Shown here piece after piece: positions 19,343 through 28,103 of a DNA stretch of 64,000 nucleotides. How positions within the stretch are numbered: the stretch's first letter is position 1; every line of letters starts with the position of its first letter. Position numbers and translations under genes: made by a program. The stretch covers positions 124,001 through 188,000 of the forward strand of contig NZ_JAAVUV010000008.1 of assembly GCF_018449635.1 (NCBI RefSeq). Reading direction: 5' to 3'. The DNA comes from Caballeronia sp. dw_276. GTDB taxonomy: Bacteria; Pseudomonadota; Gammaproteobacteria; Burkholderiales; Burkholderiaceae. Below the pieces are notes generated by a model. It had not been told where the DNA came from, made no database searches, and saw nothing but the letters and a program-made list of their open reading frames with translations.

Positions 19343-19549
19343 GTTCGATGCTCCTTGATGTGAAGGTCCCCGAGGACGCCTTGTTAAACTGCGGCTTTCA
19401 TCGGGCAAGCTGAGTGGATTTGACGACCAGATCAGTGTCGCCGCGCCGGGGTTCAGCGGCAATCGAAGTCATCCGTCGAACCCTGCCAACCACACGGCGT
19501 CTGCTGCCAGGCGCCTGAAAAACCGTAAATCGATCAGGAGCACGACCTC

Positions 19550-20515
19550 ATGCGCAGCGTCGCCATCGCGATCTTTCCGCAAGTGCAGGCGCTCGACGTA
19601 GCCGGTCCACTCGATGTCTTCGCCGAAGCGAACGGTTTCATCGCGCCGGATGACGGGTACGCAATCACGCTGGTCGGCGTGGATGACACGCCGGTGCGGG
19701 CATCGAACGGCACACGCATGCTCGCAGACCTCACGTGCGATCAGGCGCAGGGCGGCTTTGACATCGCGCTGGTCGCGGGCGGCCCGGCACTTCCCGTCGA
19801 CGAACCCGATCCGCGTCTCATCACCTGGTTACGCGATGTCGCATCGCGCTGCGAGCGCTACGGTTCCATCTGCACGGGCGCGTTCGCGCTGGGCCACGCA
19901 GGTTTGATCGACGGGCGTCATGTCACGACCCACTGGCAAAACGCGCCACAACTCGCACGGCAGTTCCCGAAGGCGAGGGTGGAACTCGACCGCATCCATA
20001 TCCGCGATGGCAACCTTGTCACCTCGGCGGGGGTGACGGCGGGTATCGATGTCGCGCTTGCGCTCGTCGCGGAAGATCATGGTTCCAAGGTCGCGCTGGC
20101 GGTGGCGAAGCGGCTCGTCGTGTTCGCGCAGCGGCGCGGCGGACAGTCGCAATTCAGCCCCTACCTCAGCGCTCCCGCTGACGAAACCTCGCCCGCCGCC
20201 AAGGTCCAGGCGTACGTGATGGAGCACATCGGCGAGCGGCTCACGGTCGAAAAGCTTGCGCAGATCGCCGGGATGAGCGAACGCAATTTTGCGCGCGCTT
20301 TTGTCGAGGCAACCGAACTCACGCCGCATGATTTCGTAGAGCGTGCGCGAATCGATGCCGCGCGCAACGCGCTCGAAAGCACGATAACGCCGCTTAAAAC
20401 CATCGCGTATGAATGCGGCTTCGGCACGGCGGACAGGATGCGGATTGTGTTCAGGCAAAGGCTCGGCGTGTCGCCGAATGATTACCGCATGAGCTTCCAG
20501 AAGCGCGAAAGCTGA
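19550..20515 (+). CDS. GlxA-like AraC-family regulator with DJ-1/PfpI domain
   Basis: A 321-residue regulator. Residues 1-185 are a DJ-1/PfpI (class-I amidotransferase-like) sensor domain with the nucleophile-elbow cysteine at C108 (GSICTGAFAL) and no sign of catalytic glutamine chemistry. Residues about 215-315 are an AraC-type double helix-turn-helix (LTVEKLAQIAGMSERNFARA and IAYECGFGTADRMRIVFRQR). Divergence from the HD hydrolase gene, 207 bp away, suggests that it controls that gene. The nitrogenous ligand typical of GlxA/ArgR-like regulators is a possibility only. Confidence 0.9.
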   Translation: MRSVAIAIFPQVQALDVAGPLDVFAEANGFIAPDDGYAITLVGVDDTPVRASNGTRMLADLTCDQAQGGFDIALVAGGPALPVDEPDPRLITWLRDVASRCERYGSICTGAFALGHAGLIDGRHVTTHWQNAPQLARQFPKARVELDRIHIRDGNLVTSAGVTAGIDVALALVAEDHGSKVALAVAKRLVVFAQRRGGQSQFSPYLSAPADETSPAAKVQAYVMEHIGERLTVEKLAQIAGMSERNFARAFVEATELTPHDFVERARIDAARNALESTITPLKTIAYECGFGTADRMRIVFRQRLGVSPNDYRMSFQKRES

Positions 20516-20597
20516 TCGACTGCATGGACGAACGCTGGACCGCTTTATGCTCGCAATCGGTCATCGACGTTTCACACCGTGCACTCCGGAGAACCAG

Positions 20598-21029
20598 ATG
20601 AAAGATGCTTATGAACGACGTGCGTTGCTATTGCATCTCGGCGACGTACTCGAAGGAATATCGTGCCTCTCACGCAGCGGCTCGCAATACTCCACGCTTG
20701 GCGAGGCGCTGGCTGCCGAAGATTCGCTGGTGAGTTTCACGTGGCTCGGTTTTATCGATGCAAACATTGCGCCGCGACAACTTGCCGGGCAAGCAGCTGC
20801 CGCATTTTTCCTATGGCCGAAGTCCTTGCTCGACGAAAAGTTGAACCGGCCGTTGTTTGCATCGACAGTGCAGCACGATCTCTTTGCCGGCAATCCGAGC
20901 GGTTGGGAAAGATACGTCGCTGAGCGCAAGAAGGACGTTGCGTGGTTTGCGGAAGGTGTTCAAGGGCCTTCCGCTGAAGAACCCGATACCGCCAGAACGA
21001 CGGGTCTCACCCGCTGGCCTTGGCCCTAA
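20598..21029 (+). CDS. Hypothetical protein, 143 residues
   Basis: I do not recognise the family. The protein begins MKDAYERRALLLHLGDVLE, seems soluble and mainly helical in its first half, and has aromatic-rich stretches (LVSFTWLGFIDANI, AAAFFLWPKSL). The C-terminal 25 residues are Pro/Ala/Glu-rich and likely disordered. ATG at 20598 has GGAGAA four bases upstream. It lies 82 bp after the GlxA-like gene on the same strand, and could be co-transcribed with it. Confidence 0.6.
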   Translation: MKDAYERRALLLHLGDVLEGISCLSRSGSQYSTLGEALAAEDSLVSFTWLGFIDANIAPRQLAGQAAAAFFLWPKSLLDEKLNRPLFASTVQHDLFAGNPSGWERYVAERKKDVAWFAEGVQGPSAEEPDTARTTGLTRWPWP

Positions 21030-21047
21030 AAAACTTGATACGACCAT

Positions 21048-21344
21048 TCAGGGCTTCTTGCTCATGCTGCTTGCCCCTGCATCCAGCCCCATGCCGTTCT
21101 TGCGGCCACTAGGCGGCTCCTTGCCTGCCGATACCTTGCCCGGCGCCGGCTTAAGCGCGTTGTCCCGCGCCACGGATGAACTCGTGGCGCTCGCGGGCGA
21201 CGTGGTGTTGTGTTCATCATAGGCAGGCGTGCTGCCGGATTCGAGCTTGTTCGGCTTTTGTTGCTGACCATCTGCATAAAGCGGCACCGACGATGCCGCA
21301 ATCAAGCTGCCGACCATCAAAAGAATGCGTGGGGAGAATTTCAT
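21048..21344 (-). CDS. Small secreted protein, 98 residues, unknown function
   Basis: A short precursor with a clear signal peptide (MKFSPRILLMVGSLIAASSV, cleavage near PLYA-DG). The mature part of about 75 residues is Ser/Thr/Lys/Pro-rich, has little predicted structure, and contains no cysteine. Mature low-complexity proteins like this are usually periplasmic or surface small proteins. No clear ribosome site was seen, so the exact start is less certain. Convergent to the hypothetical gene ending at 21029. I cannot assign a function. Confidence 0.55.
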   Translation of the reverse strand: MKFSPRILLMVGSLIAASSVPLYADGQQQKPNKLESGSTPAYDEHNTTSPASATSSSVARDNALKPAPGKVSAGKEPPSGRKNGMGLDAGASSMSKKP

Positions 21345-21474
21345 TGTTATTCGGCTGGAATCGCCGCCGGGTTTTATCGATAAGTAGGTCAAGCAAGGAA
21401 CGCTCCCGGCAAACGCGGTCCTTATCTTGGAACACGGCTTGCTGTGGCCTTGTGATCTCAACCAGGACGCGATC

Positions 21475-21711
21475 ATGACCAATCAACCGAATCAGCCCGC
21501 CGATGAAAACCCCAAGAACCATCCGACTTCCAATGCGGAGAAAGATCCGGCGGATTGGGTTACCGGCGACGAAGCAATGACCGGCGCGCAGGCGTCGTAC
21601 TTGAAGACCCTGTCAGAGGAAGCGAAGGAACCGTTCGATGCTTCTTTGAGCAAAGCCGACGCGTCGCGCAGGATCGAAGAGCTGCAGGCCAAGACCGGTC
21701 GCGGCACGTGA
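21475..21711 (+). CDS. DUF3072 family protein
   Basis: A 78-residue soluble protein. The core DPADWVTGDEAMTGAQASYL followed by KTLSEEAKEPFDASLSKADA and RRIEELQAKTG matches the DUF3072 pattern that I recall, a small family often found among general-stress genes of proteobacteria and actinobacteria. The N-terminus is Asn/Pro-rich and disordered. ATG at 21475 has AGGA about 9 bases upstream. It opens a run of three small genes on the plus strand. Confidence 0.75.
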   Translation: MTNQPNQPADENPKNHPTSNAEKDPADWVTGDEAMTGAQASYLKTLSEEAKEPFDASLSKADASRRIEELQAKTGRGT

Positions 21712-21766
21712 ACCCCCGCGGTACTTGAACCCGGTACTTGAACTCATTAGATACGAGGACAGAAGC

Positions 21767-21943
21767 ATGGCAGCCGACCTATCCCGCGACACGCCGCCCA
21801 AACAACGTGACGACGACGCCACCGCCGCGGACCGGAAACTAAGCGAAGCGGACAAACACTCTTCAAAGGGTGAGCCCGCGCCAGCCAAACCGGCAAGCGG
21901 CGCCGAGTTGCCCGACCCAAAAGATGTCGGCGAGGCCGGCTGA
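21767..21943 (+). CDS. Small hydrophilic protein, 58 residues
   Basis: A highly charged, Ala/Asp/Lys/Pro-rich peptide beginning MAADLSRDTPPKQRDDDA, with no hydrophobic core; probably intrinsically disordered. Its leader (GAGGA seven bases before ATG) is the same type as that of the following gene at 21969, supporting it as real. Function unknown; stress-associated disordered proteins have this look. Confidence 0.5.
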   Translation: MAADLSRDTPPKQRDDDATAADRKLSEADKHSSKGEPAPAKPASGAELPDPKDVGEAG

Positions 21944-21968
21944 ACCCAATGAATTCGAGGACTGAATC

Positions 21969-22355
21969 ATGGCATCGAAATCCAAGCAGACCAGCGACAC
22001 GGCTCCGCCAAGCCTTGATTACACATTCAAACTGTTCGCGACCGATCATCGCGTGCTCGCGCAGAACGGCGACGGCAAGCTGATCGACATCGGCGCAATC
22101 GAGCATCGCGGGAAGACGGGTTTTGTCGTGTCGCTGGATGTGGACGAACTGGAATCGAAGCCCGAGTCGAACGCTGAAAAGGCACTGCAGAGCATTGCGT
22201 CGCAGATCACGTTCGACTATCTCGATGGCCTGTTCACCAGCGAGGACGTTACCAAGTTCCACGGCAAGCTGGCGGACCTTCCGCATATCGAACTCACGCT
22301 CGATGAAACTCTCCCGCGCAGCCTGACCGACCGCACGCCGCCGCATCTTTTTTGA
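21969..22355 (+). CDS. Hypothetical protein, 128 residues
   Basis: A soluble protein that I do not recognise. After a polar 12-residue start it has alternating strand-like segments (YTFKLFATDHRVLAQNGDG, KTGFVVSLDVDELE) and a helical second half. GAGGA lies seven bases before the ATG at 21969, 25 bases after the preceding small gene, suggesting an operon with 21475 and 21767. Confidence 0.6.
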   Translation: MASKSKQTSDTAPPSLDYTFKLFATDHRVLAQNGDGKLIDIGAIEHRGKTGFVVSLDVDELESKPESNAEKALQSIASQITFDYLDGLFTSEDVTKFHGKLADLPHIELTLDETLPRSLTDRTPPHLF

Positions 22356-22482
22356 TGCGCACATAAAGCAGGCTTGTCATGTGGCCTCAAAAAGCCCAAA
22401 AATCCAATTTGCCGCACAATCCCGACGATGCACGCGCCCGGCATGAACATTAAAAACGCGCGGCATTTTCCAGGATCGAGCG

Positions 22483-23379
22483 ATGGACTATCTGACAAGC
22501 CTCAAAGTATTCCGGGCGGTCGTGGAGGCAAAAAGCTTCACACGCGCCGCTGATCTGCTCGGCGTCTCGCCGCCGGTGGTGTCGCGTGCAATCTCCACGC
22601 TCGAGCAGCGGCTCGGGAACCGGCTGTTTCATCGCACCACGCGGCATATTTCGCTGACGGAAACCGCGGAAAAGTTTTTCGTCGGCTGCTCGCGCGTGCT
22701 CGATGAACTCGAGGCGCTGGAAACGCAGGCATCGAACCGCGCCAGCGATCCGAGCGGGAACCTGCGCGTGGTTTCCCACACCACGGCGACGCTGAGCCGC
22801 CTCGTGCCCCTGCTCGCGACGTTCCGCCGGCGGTATCCGCTCGTCGGCGTCGATGTCACGCTGACAGAGCGCCCTGTCGATCTCGTCGCCGATGGCTACG
22901 ACCTCGGTATCGTTCTGCCTTTCATGCTGACAAGCGACACCACGGTTACGCGCCTGCTCGAACGCATTCCGCTGGTGATCGTGGTGACGCCCGGATATCT
23001 CGCCGACAAGGCGCGGCCCGTCCATCCGCGCGATCTCGCGGGGCATGAGTTCGTCGCCATGCATCCGTCCATACGCAAGCACATGCTGACTTTCCGGCTC
23101 GGCGACGGCGAAGAATTGACCGTGCAAATCAAGGCCGACATGACATCGAACAATGCGCTGCTCAATCGCGGGCTCGTGCTGCAGGGACTGGGCGTGGGCA
23201 TGCTGCCGTCGGCGCTGGTGCGCGACGAACTTGCAGCGGGGACGCTGGTGTCTCTCCTGGACGACTTTGAAATAGTCGATGGCGCGATCGAAATTCGCCT
23301 CGCCTACAGCAGCCGGACCTTGCTGCCGGCGAAGGTTCGCGCGTTCATCGAGCACGCGTCGGAATTTTTCGAAGCCTGA
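22483..23379 (+). CDS. LysR-type transcriptional regulator
   Basis: A 298-residue LysR regulator. Helix-turn-helix: SFTRAADLLGVSPPVVSRAI followed by STLEQRLGNRLFHRTTRHIS. Effector domain from about residue 90, with a typical MTSNNALLNRGLVLQGLGVG segment in the second lobe. It resembles the CrgA/YhjC branch of LysR proteins, often autoregulators next to small-molecule export or reductase genes. It precedes the MarR-EmrAB efflux block by 115 bp on the same strand, but no divergent partner exists, so its target is unclear. Confidence 0.9.
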   Translation: MDYLTSLKVFRAVVEAKSFTRAADLLGVSPPVVSRAISTLEQRLGNRLFHRTTRHISLTETAEKFFVGCSRVLDELEALETQASNRASDPSGNLRVVSHTTATLSRLVPLLATFRRRYPLVGVDVTLTERPVDLVADGYDLGIVLPFMLTSDTTVTRLLERIPLVIVVTPGYLADKARPVHPRDLAGHEFVAMHPSIRKHMLTFRLGDGEELTVQIKADMTSNNALLNRGLVLQGLGVGMLPSALVRDELAAGTLVSLLDDFEIVDGAIEIRLAYSSRTLLPAKVRAFIEHASEFFEA

Positions 23380-23422
23380 AGCGCTCGGCCTTTCATTCTT
23401 TTCCTGTATCGATTCCACCTGA

Positions 23423-23461
23423 TTATTGCGTGATTCGACATCAATCTGATGTTCGCAATAA
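23423..23461. repeat. Nested inverted repeat upstream of marR
   Basis: TTATTGCG (23423-23430) pairs with CGCAATAA (23454-23461), and inside it ACATCA (23438-23443) with TGATGT (23447-23452). No T-run follows. It ends four bases before the marR -35 and may be an operator or a weak terminator of the LysR gene. Confidence 0.5.
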
Positions 23462-23464
23462 CGG

Positions 23465-23508
23465 TTGACTGGGTGCATATACACACCTAGTCTGTGCACA
23501 TGCACACC
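23465..23508 (+). promoter_or_regulatory. marR promoter with tandem operator-like repeats
   Basis: TTGACT (23465-23470) and TAGTCT (23488-23493) with a 17-bp spacer form a good sigma70 promoter. Two copies of GTGCA-N4-CACACC lie at 23473-23487 (between the boxes) and 23494-23508 (over the start codon), exactly 21 bp apart. Occupancy of both would block the promoter, as in autorepressing EmrR-type systems. Confidence 0.65.
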
Positions 23509-23922
23509 CGTCCTCCCCGACACGACGACTGTTTTGCCCTGCGGCAGGCCGCGCGCCATATCTCGCAGCTATACGAGCGGCATCTTTCGGCAGCCGGAAT
23601 CACGCCGACGCAATTCAGCATCGTCTCGGCGCTGGAGCGCTCGCCCGACATGACGATGGCCGAACTTGCGCAAGCAATGGTGATGGAGCGCACGACGGTC
23701 GTCCGCGTGCTGCAGCCGTTGCTTCGGAGCGGCCTGGTATCGGCGGAACTGGGTGGATCGTGTCAGCGGCGGCTGCAATTGACGCTCACGGAAAGCGGCC
23801 GGACCAAGCTCGCCGATGCCCAACGCCATTTTCAAGCGGCGCAAGAAGAGTTCGAAGCGAAGTTCGGGCGGCGTAAGGCCGCGCGTCTGCGGCGCGAACT
23901 TTTCCGGCTGACGAGCGAATAG
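23500..23922 (+). CDS. MarR-family regulator of the EmrAB efflux operon
   Basis: A MarR protein of about 140 residues. The winged helix-turn-helix spans TPTQFSIVSALERSPDMTMA and ELAQAMVMERTTVVRVLQPL, with wing GGSCQRRLQLTLTESG. The predicted start site of the promoter (about 23500) coincides with the ATG, implying a leaderless mRNA; GTG at 23494 is an alternative that would add two residues. It lies directly upstream of emrA-emrB and the outer-membrane factor, the standard arrangement for a repressor released by a phenolic or drug ligand. Confidence 0.9.
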   Translation: MHTRPPRHDDCFALRQAARHISQLYERHLSAAGITPTQFSIVSALERSPDMTMAELAQAMVMERTTVVRVLQPLLRSGLVSAELGGSCQRRLQLTLTESGRTKLADAQRHFQAAQEEFEAKFGRRKAARLRRELFRLTSE

Positions 23923-23962
23923 CGCCGCGCTTTAAATATCGATGCAACCAACAGGAAACGAC

Positions 23963-25063
23963 ATGACCACGCCATCCACGCCGCTTGCGTCCACTGCATC
24001 GCCCGCCGCTGAAGGAGGCGCCCGGCGCGGGTTCCGGATCGGCTGGATGCCGGCTGCGATCATCGTCGTGCTGGTTGTGCTCGCCGCTGCCGCCACGTAC
24101 TGGTACACGGTGCTGCGCTTCGTGCAGAGCACCGACGACGCATACGTGGGCGGCAACGTGACCGTGATGGCGCCGAAAGTGAACGGTTTTGTGGCCGAGT
24201 TGCTGGTCTCCGACAACCAGCGCGTGAAAGCGGGCCAGGTGCTGATCCGCCTCGATTCCCGCGATTACGATGCGCGTCTTGCGCAAGCCGATGCCGACCT
24301 GAAAAGCGCACGCGCGTCGGTTGCCGAACTGGTCGCACGGCAGCAATTACAGGCGGCCGTGATCAATCAGAGTCAGGCGCAGGCACGGGCGTCGTCAGCG
24401 GAAGTCACGCGCAGCGCATCCGATCAGGTGCGTTACCGGCAACTGGTGAAGGACGAGGCGGTATCGAATCAGGTTGTCGAACGGGCCGATGCCGACTATC
24501 TCAAGGCGCGCGCTACGCTCGATAACAGCAACGCCGCAACGCTTGCCGCAACGCGTCAGCTTGCGGTCCTCGCCGCGCAAGTCGAAGACGCACAAGCGAA
24601 AGTTGCGACCGCAGAAGCGCTGCGCCGGGTCGCCGAACTGAACGTCGAATACACGACCATCCGCGCGCCGGTGGACGGTTACGTTGGCAACCGGACGGCG
24701 CGCGTCGGCATGCTGGCGAATACGGGCGCGGCGTTCCTGACCATCGTCCCGGCGGACGGCCTTTGGGTCGATGCAAACTTCAAGGAAGATCAGTTGAAGA
24801 AGATGCGCGTGGGCGATCGGGTCGACGTTGAACTCGATGCTTCGAGCGACGAGATTCACGGCCATATAGAAAGCCTGGCGCCCGCAACTGGCGCCACGTT
24901 CAGCGTGCTTCCGCCTGAGAACGCCACGGGCAACTTCACGAAGATCGTGCAGCGCGTGCCGGTGCGCATTCGCCTCGACGTGCCGGCCGGCCAGCAGAAC
25001 GTGCTGCGCGCGGGCCTCTCGGCGACGGTCAAGGTCCATCTCGGCAGTGTGAGCCACTCATGA
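23963..25063 (+). CDS. emrA: EmrA/HlyD-type membrane-fusion protein
   Basis: A 366-residue periplasmic adaptor. One N-terminal transmembrane helix (about residues 25-45), followed by the lipoyl/barrel-sandwich half (VQSTDDAYVGGNVTVMAPKV), a long alpha-hairpin (about 100-215, rich in Ala/Gln/Leu), second half-lipoyl motif (TTIRAPVDGYVGNRTARVGM) and a C-terminal beta-barrel with VDANFKEDQLKKMRVGD. AGGAAA precedes the ATG at 23963. Its stop overlaps the emrB start by four bases. Together with EmrB and the OMF it should pump hydrophobic toxic compounds across both membranes. Confidence 0.93.
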   Translation: MTTPSTPLASTASPAAEGGARRGFRIGWMPAAIIVVLVVLAAAATYWYTVLRFVQSTDDAYVGGNVTVMAPKVNGFVAELLVSDNQRVKAGQVLIRLDSRDYDARLAQADADLKSARASVAELVARQQLQAAVINQSQAQARASSAEVTRSASDQVRYRQLVKDEAVSNQVVERADADYLKARATLDNSNAATLAATRQLAVLAAQVEDAQAKVATAEALRRVAELNVEYTTIRAPVDGYVGNRTARVGMLANTGAAFLTIVPADGLWVDANFKEDQLKKMRVGDRVDVELDASSDEIHGHIESLAPATGATFSVLPPENATGNFTKIVQRVPVRIRLDVPAGQQNVLRAGLSATVKVHLGSVSHS

Positions 25064-26631
25064 ACGCGGCAGCCCTCACTCCCGCCGACCAGCCGGTCAA
25101 GCAACGAATTTTCGCGTTCGCGCTCATGTGCCTCGGCTTCTTCATGGCCACGCTCGATATCCAGATCGTGGCGTCGTCACTGAAGGATATTGGCGGCGGC
25201 TTGTCTGCCAGTCAGGACGAACTCTCGTGGGTGCAGACGTCCTACCTGATCGCCGAAATCCTCGTCATTCCAATGTCCGGCTGGCTCTCAAAAGTCTTTT
25301 CCACGCGGTGGCTCTTCGTGGCTTCGGCGGTGGGATTCACCATTACGAGCATGCTGTGCGGCCTCGCCTGGGACATCAATTCGATGATCCTCTTTCGCGG
25401 CCTGCAAGGCGCGCTCGGCGCCGCGATGATTCCGACCGTGTTCACCACTGCGTTTGTCCTGTTTCCGGGCAAGCAGCGCGTGATTGCATCGACGACGATC
25501 GGCGCGCTGGCATCGCTTGCGCCGGCTATTGGCCCGGTGATCGGCGGCTGGATTACATCGCAATGGTCGTGGCACTGGCTGTTCTATCTCAACCTCGTGC
25601 CCGGGCTCGTTGTCGCGATTCTGGTGCCGAAATTCGTGCATATCGATGAACCGAATCTCGCCTTGCTCAAAAAAGGCGATTACCTCGGCATTGCATTGAT
25701 GTCGGGCTTTCTCGGCTGCCTTGAATACGTGCTTGAAGAAGGTCCGCGCAAGAACTGGTTCGGTGATGACGTCATTGTCACGTGCACGTGGATCTCCGCC
25801 ATTTGCGCGTTCTTGTTTCTCGTGCGTGCGTTCACGGCAAAAGATCCCGTCGTCGATCTGCGTGCGCTCGCGGTACGGAACTTTGCGATCGGCTGCTTGC
25901 TATCGTTCGTGACGGGCATTGGCATCTTCGTGTCGGTGTTTCTCACGCCGCTGTTCCTGAGCCGTGTGCGCGAGTTCGATTCGCTGCAGATTGGCATTGC
26001 GTTGCTTTCGGTCGGCGTGTTCCAGCTGATGTCGCTGTGCGCGTACGCCTACATTTCCCGTCTCGTCGATATGCGCTGGTGCCTGCTGTTCGGCATCGTA
26101 TGTTTTGGCGTCGGCTGTTATTTCTACGTGCCGCTCACCAACGATTGGGGCTGGCAACAATTGCTGCTGCCGCAAGCGCTGCGTGGAATCGGGCAGCAGT
26201 TCCTCGTGCCGCCTGTCGTCACCATGGCGCTCGGTTCGCTGCCGCAATCGCGGTTGAAATCGGCAAGCGGACTGTTCAACCTCATGCGCAATCTGGGTGG
26301 CGCGATTGGCATTGCGGTGAGCGCGACCATGCTCAACGACCGCCTGAACTTCCACTATGAACGCCTGAGCGAAAGCGTCACGACGGGCAATCCGCAAACC
26401 GAAGCGTTCCTCACGCGGCAGTTCGCGCATTGGGGATCGGCGGCGGGCGACGCACTGAGCGCGACCAGCGCCAGCCTTGCGAACCTGCACGCGCTCGTGA
26501 TGCGCGAGGCGCTCGTGCTGACGTTCTCCGACACCTTCTTCGTACTCGCGATGTGCTTTGGCATCGGTGCGATCAGCGTGATTTTTGCGCGGCCCATTGG
26601 CGCCCCTCCGCCTTCTCCTGACGCTCATTAA
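25060..26631 (+). CDS. emrB: DHA2-family drug:proton antiporter, EmrB type
   Basis: A 523-residue MFS exporter with 14 predicted transmembrane helices. The family segments are LGFFMATLDIQIVASSLKDI in helix 1, motif A-like DELSWVQTSYLIAEILVIPM, and motif C-like GPVIGGWITSQWSWHWLFYL in helix 5. ATGA overlap with emrA ensures coupled translation. The 14-helix EmrB form (rather than 12-helix) fits the tripartite complex with EmrA and a TolC-like channel. Confidence 0.93.
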   Translation: MNAAALTPADQPVKQRIFAFALMCLGFFMATLDIQIVASSLKDIGGGLSASQDELSWVQTSYLIAEILVIPMSGWLSKVFSTRWLFVASAVGFTITSMLCGLAWDINSMILFRGLQGALGAAMIPTVFTTAFVLFPGKQRVIASTTIGALASLAPAIGPVIGGWITSQWSWHWLFYLNLVPGLVVAILVPKFVHIDEPNLALLKKGDYLGIALMSGFLGCLEYVLEEGPRKNWFGDDVIVTCTWISAICAFLFLVRAFTAKDPVVDLRALAVRNFAIGCLLSFVTGIGIFVSVFLTPLFLSRVREFDSLQIGIALLSVGVFQLMSLCAYAYISRLVDMRWCLLFGIVCFGVGCYFYVPLTNDWGWQQLLLPQALRGIGQQFLVPPVVTMALGSLPQSRLKSASGLFNLMRNLGGAIGIAVSATMLNDRLNFHYERLSESVTTGNPQTEAFLTRQFAHWGSAAGDALSATSASLANLHALVMREALVLTFSDTFFVLAMCFGIGAISVIFARPIGAPPPSPDAH

Positions 26632-26639
26632 GGTCGATC

Positions 26640-28052
26640 ATGCTCAAGAAATTGCTGGCGCCGTTGGCGCTGATATCGAGCCTCATGCTCGCGGCATGTG
26701 CCGTTCAACCCGCGACGCATGCTGATTTGCCATCGACGGTAAAGACCATCGCGCCTGAAAACTGGAGCGTCGATGCACCGCAAGACAACGCCGATACAGC
26801 CGCGTGGTGGCTGCAATTCGGCGACCCTGTGCTGCACGAACTGGTGACGTCGGTGCTGAGCCAGAACCTCGATGTCCAGGCGGCGATCGAGCGAGTGAAA
26901 CAGGCGCAGGCCGTCACCACGCAACGCAGGGCTGCTTTACTGCCCGAGCTGGACGCGACAGCGACCGCCGCGAATACCCGCCAGAACGCACCGCCGCCGC
27001 TAGGTTATGTACGCGAGGCGGGTTTTGGATTGGCGCTCAGCTGGACGCCCGATGTATTCGGCGGCGAACGCCTTGAATTGCTGGCAGCAGAAGCGCAACT
27101 GACGGGCCGCCAACACGCGGTCGATGAACTTCGTCTCGCGCTCGCGGCGAATACTGCGTCGGCGTATGTGGATCTCCGTTGGGCGCAAACCGAGCAGAAG
27201 ATCCTGCAGGACAACGTCGCGATCCGCGAACGCGCGCTCAAACTCACGCAAGAGCGCATGCAATATGGGCTCTCCACACGGCTCGACGTCGCGCGTGCGC
27301 AGAACCAGTTGAGCGAGTTGCAGTCGCGCTTGCCGCGAGCGGCATCGACCATTCAACACCAGTTGAGCCTGATCGCCGTGTACTCGGGCCGTACGCCCGA
27401 ATCCGTCGATACTCTCGTGCTCGCCACGCCCGCAGCGATCCCGACGCCGACCAACTCGGTGCCACAAATGCTGCCATCGGAAGCGTTATTACGCCGCCCC
27501 GATGTCCGCAGCGCCTACGCCGAGCTGACCCAGCGCGCGGCTGAAGTCGGCGTGGCGAACGCGAATCGCTATCCGAAGTTTTCGCTGCAACTGACCGATG
27601 GCTTGCTGGCGTCGTCGTATCTCGGCTTGCCTACGCTTACCGATAATCTCTTTAGCGCCGCGCTCAACGCCACGAGTCCCATCTTCAACGCCGGGCGCAT
27701 CACAGCGGGTATCGAGCAGAGCGAAAGCCGCATGCGCGAATCCGATCTGCGTCTGCGCCAGACCATGCTGCAGGCGCTGAAAGACGTCGAGGACACGCGC
27801 AGCGATCTCGTCAGCACGTCGGAACAAGCGGATCGTTTGAAAGATGCATTGCAGTCTTCCGATCAGTCATTGCGGCTTTCCACGCAACTGTACAAGGGCG
27901 GAGCGAGCGGTTTCCTTGATGTTCTCGCGGCGCAAGACGCCTATCTGAAGGACTCGGACGCGCTGAACCAGGCGAAGCGTGAGCACGCACTGGCGGCGGT
28001 CGCGTTGTATCGATCGCTCGGTGGCGGCTGGAGCGAGACGCGGCAGGAATGA
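26640..28052 (+). CDS. NodT-family outer-membrane efflux lipoprotein
   Basis: A 470-residue outer-membrane factor of the OprM/NodT type. The lipoprotein signal ends in the lipobox LAAC (Cys20). The two OEP repeats with long helical hairpins follow; the second repeat begins near LLRRPDVRSAYAELTQRAA, and the first contains WWLQFGDPVLHELV. It follows emrB by eight bases and completes a three-part pump. A second, different OMF of the same family occurs at 48830. Confidence 0.92.
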   Translation: MLKKLLAPLALISSLMLAACAVQPATHADLPSTVKTIAPENWSVDAPQDNADTAAWWLQFGDPVLHELVTSVLSQNLDVQAAIERVKQAQAVTTQRRAALLPELDATATAANTRQNAPPPLGYVREAGFGLALSWTPDVFGGERLELLAAEAQLTGRQHAVDELRLALAANTASAYVDLRWAQTEQKILQDNVAIRERALKLTQERMQYGLSTRLDVARAQNQLSELQSRLPRAASTIQHQLSLIAVYSGRTPESVDTLVLATPAAIPTPTNSVPQMLPSEALLRRPDVRSAYAELTQRAAEVGVANANRYPKFSLQLTDGLLASSYLGLPTLTDNLFSAALNATSPIFNAGRITAGIEQSESRMRESDLRLRQTMLQALKDVEDTRSDLVSTSEQADRLKDALQSSDQSLRLSTQLYKGGASGFLDVLAAQDAYLKDSDALNQAKREHALAAVALYRSLGGGWSETRQE

Positions 28053-28103
28053 CGTCTCGGGTAACATCGGGCATCTTTCGCCAACCGATGCTTGACCCCG
28101 CGC

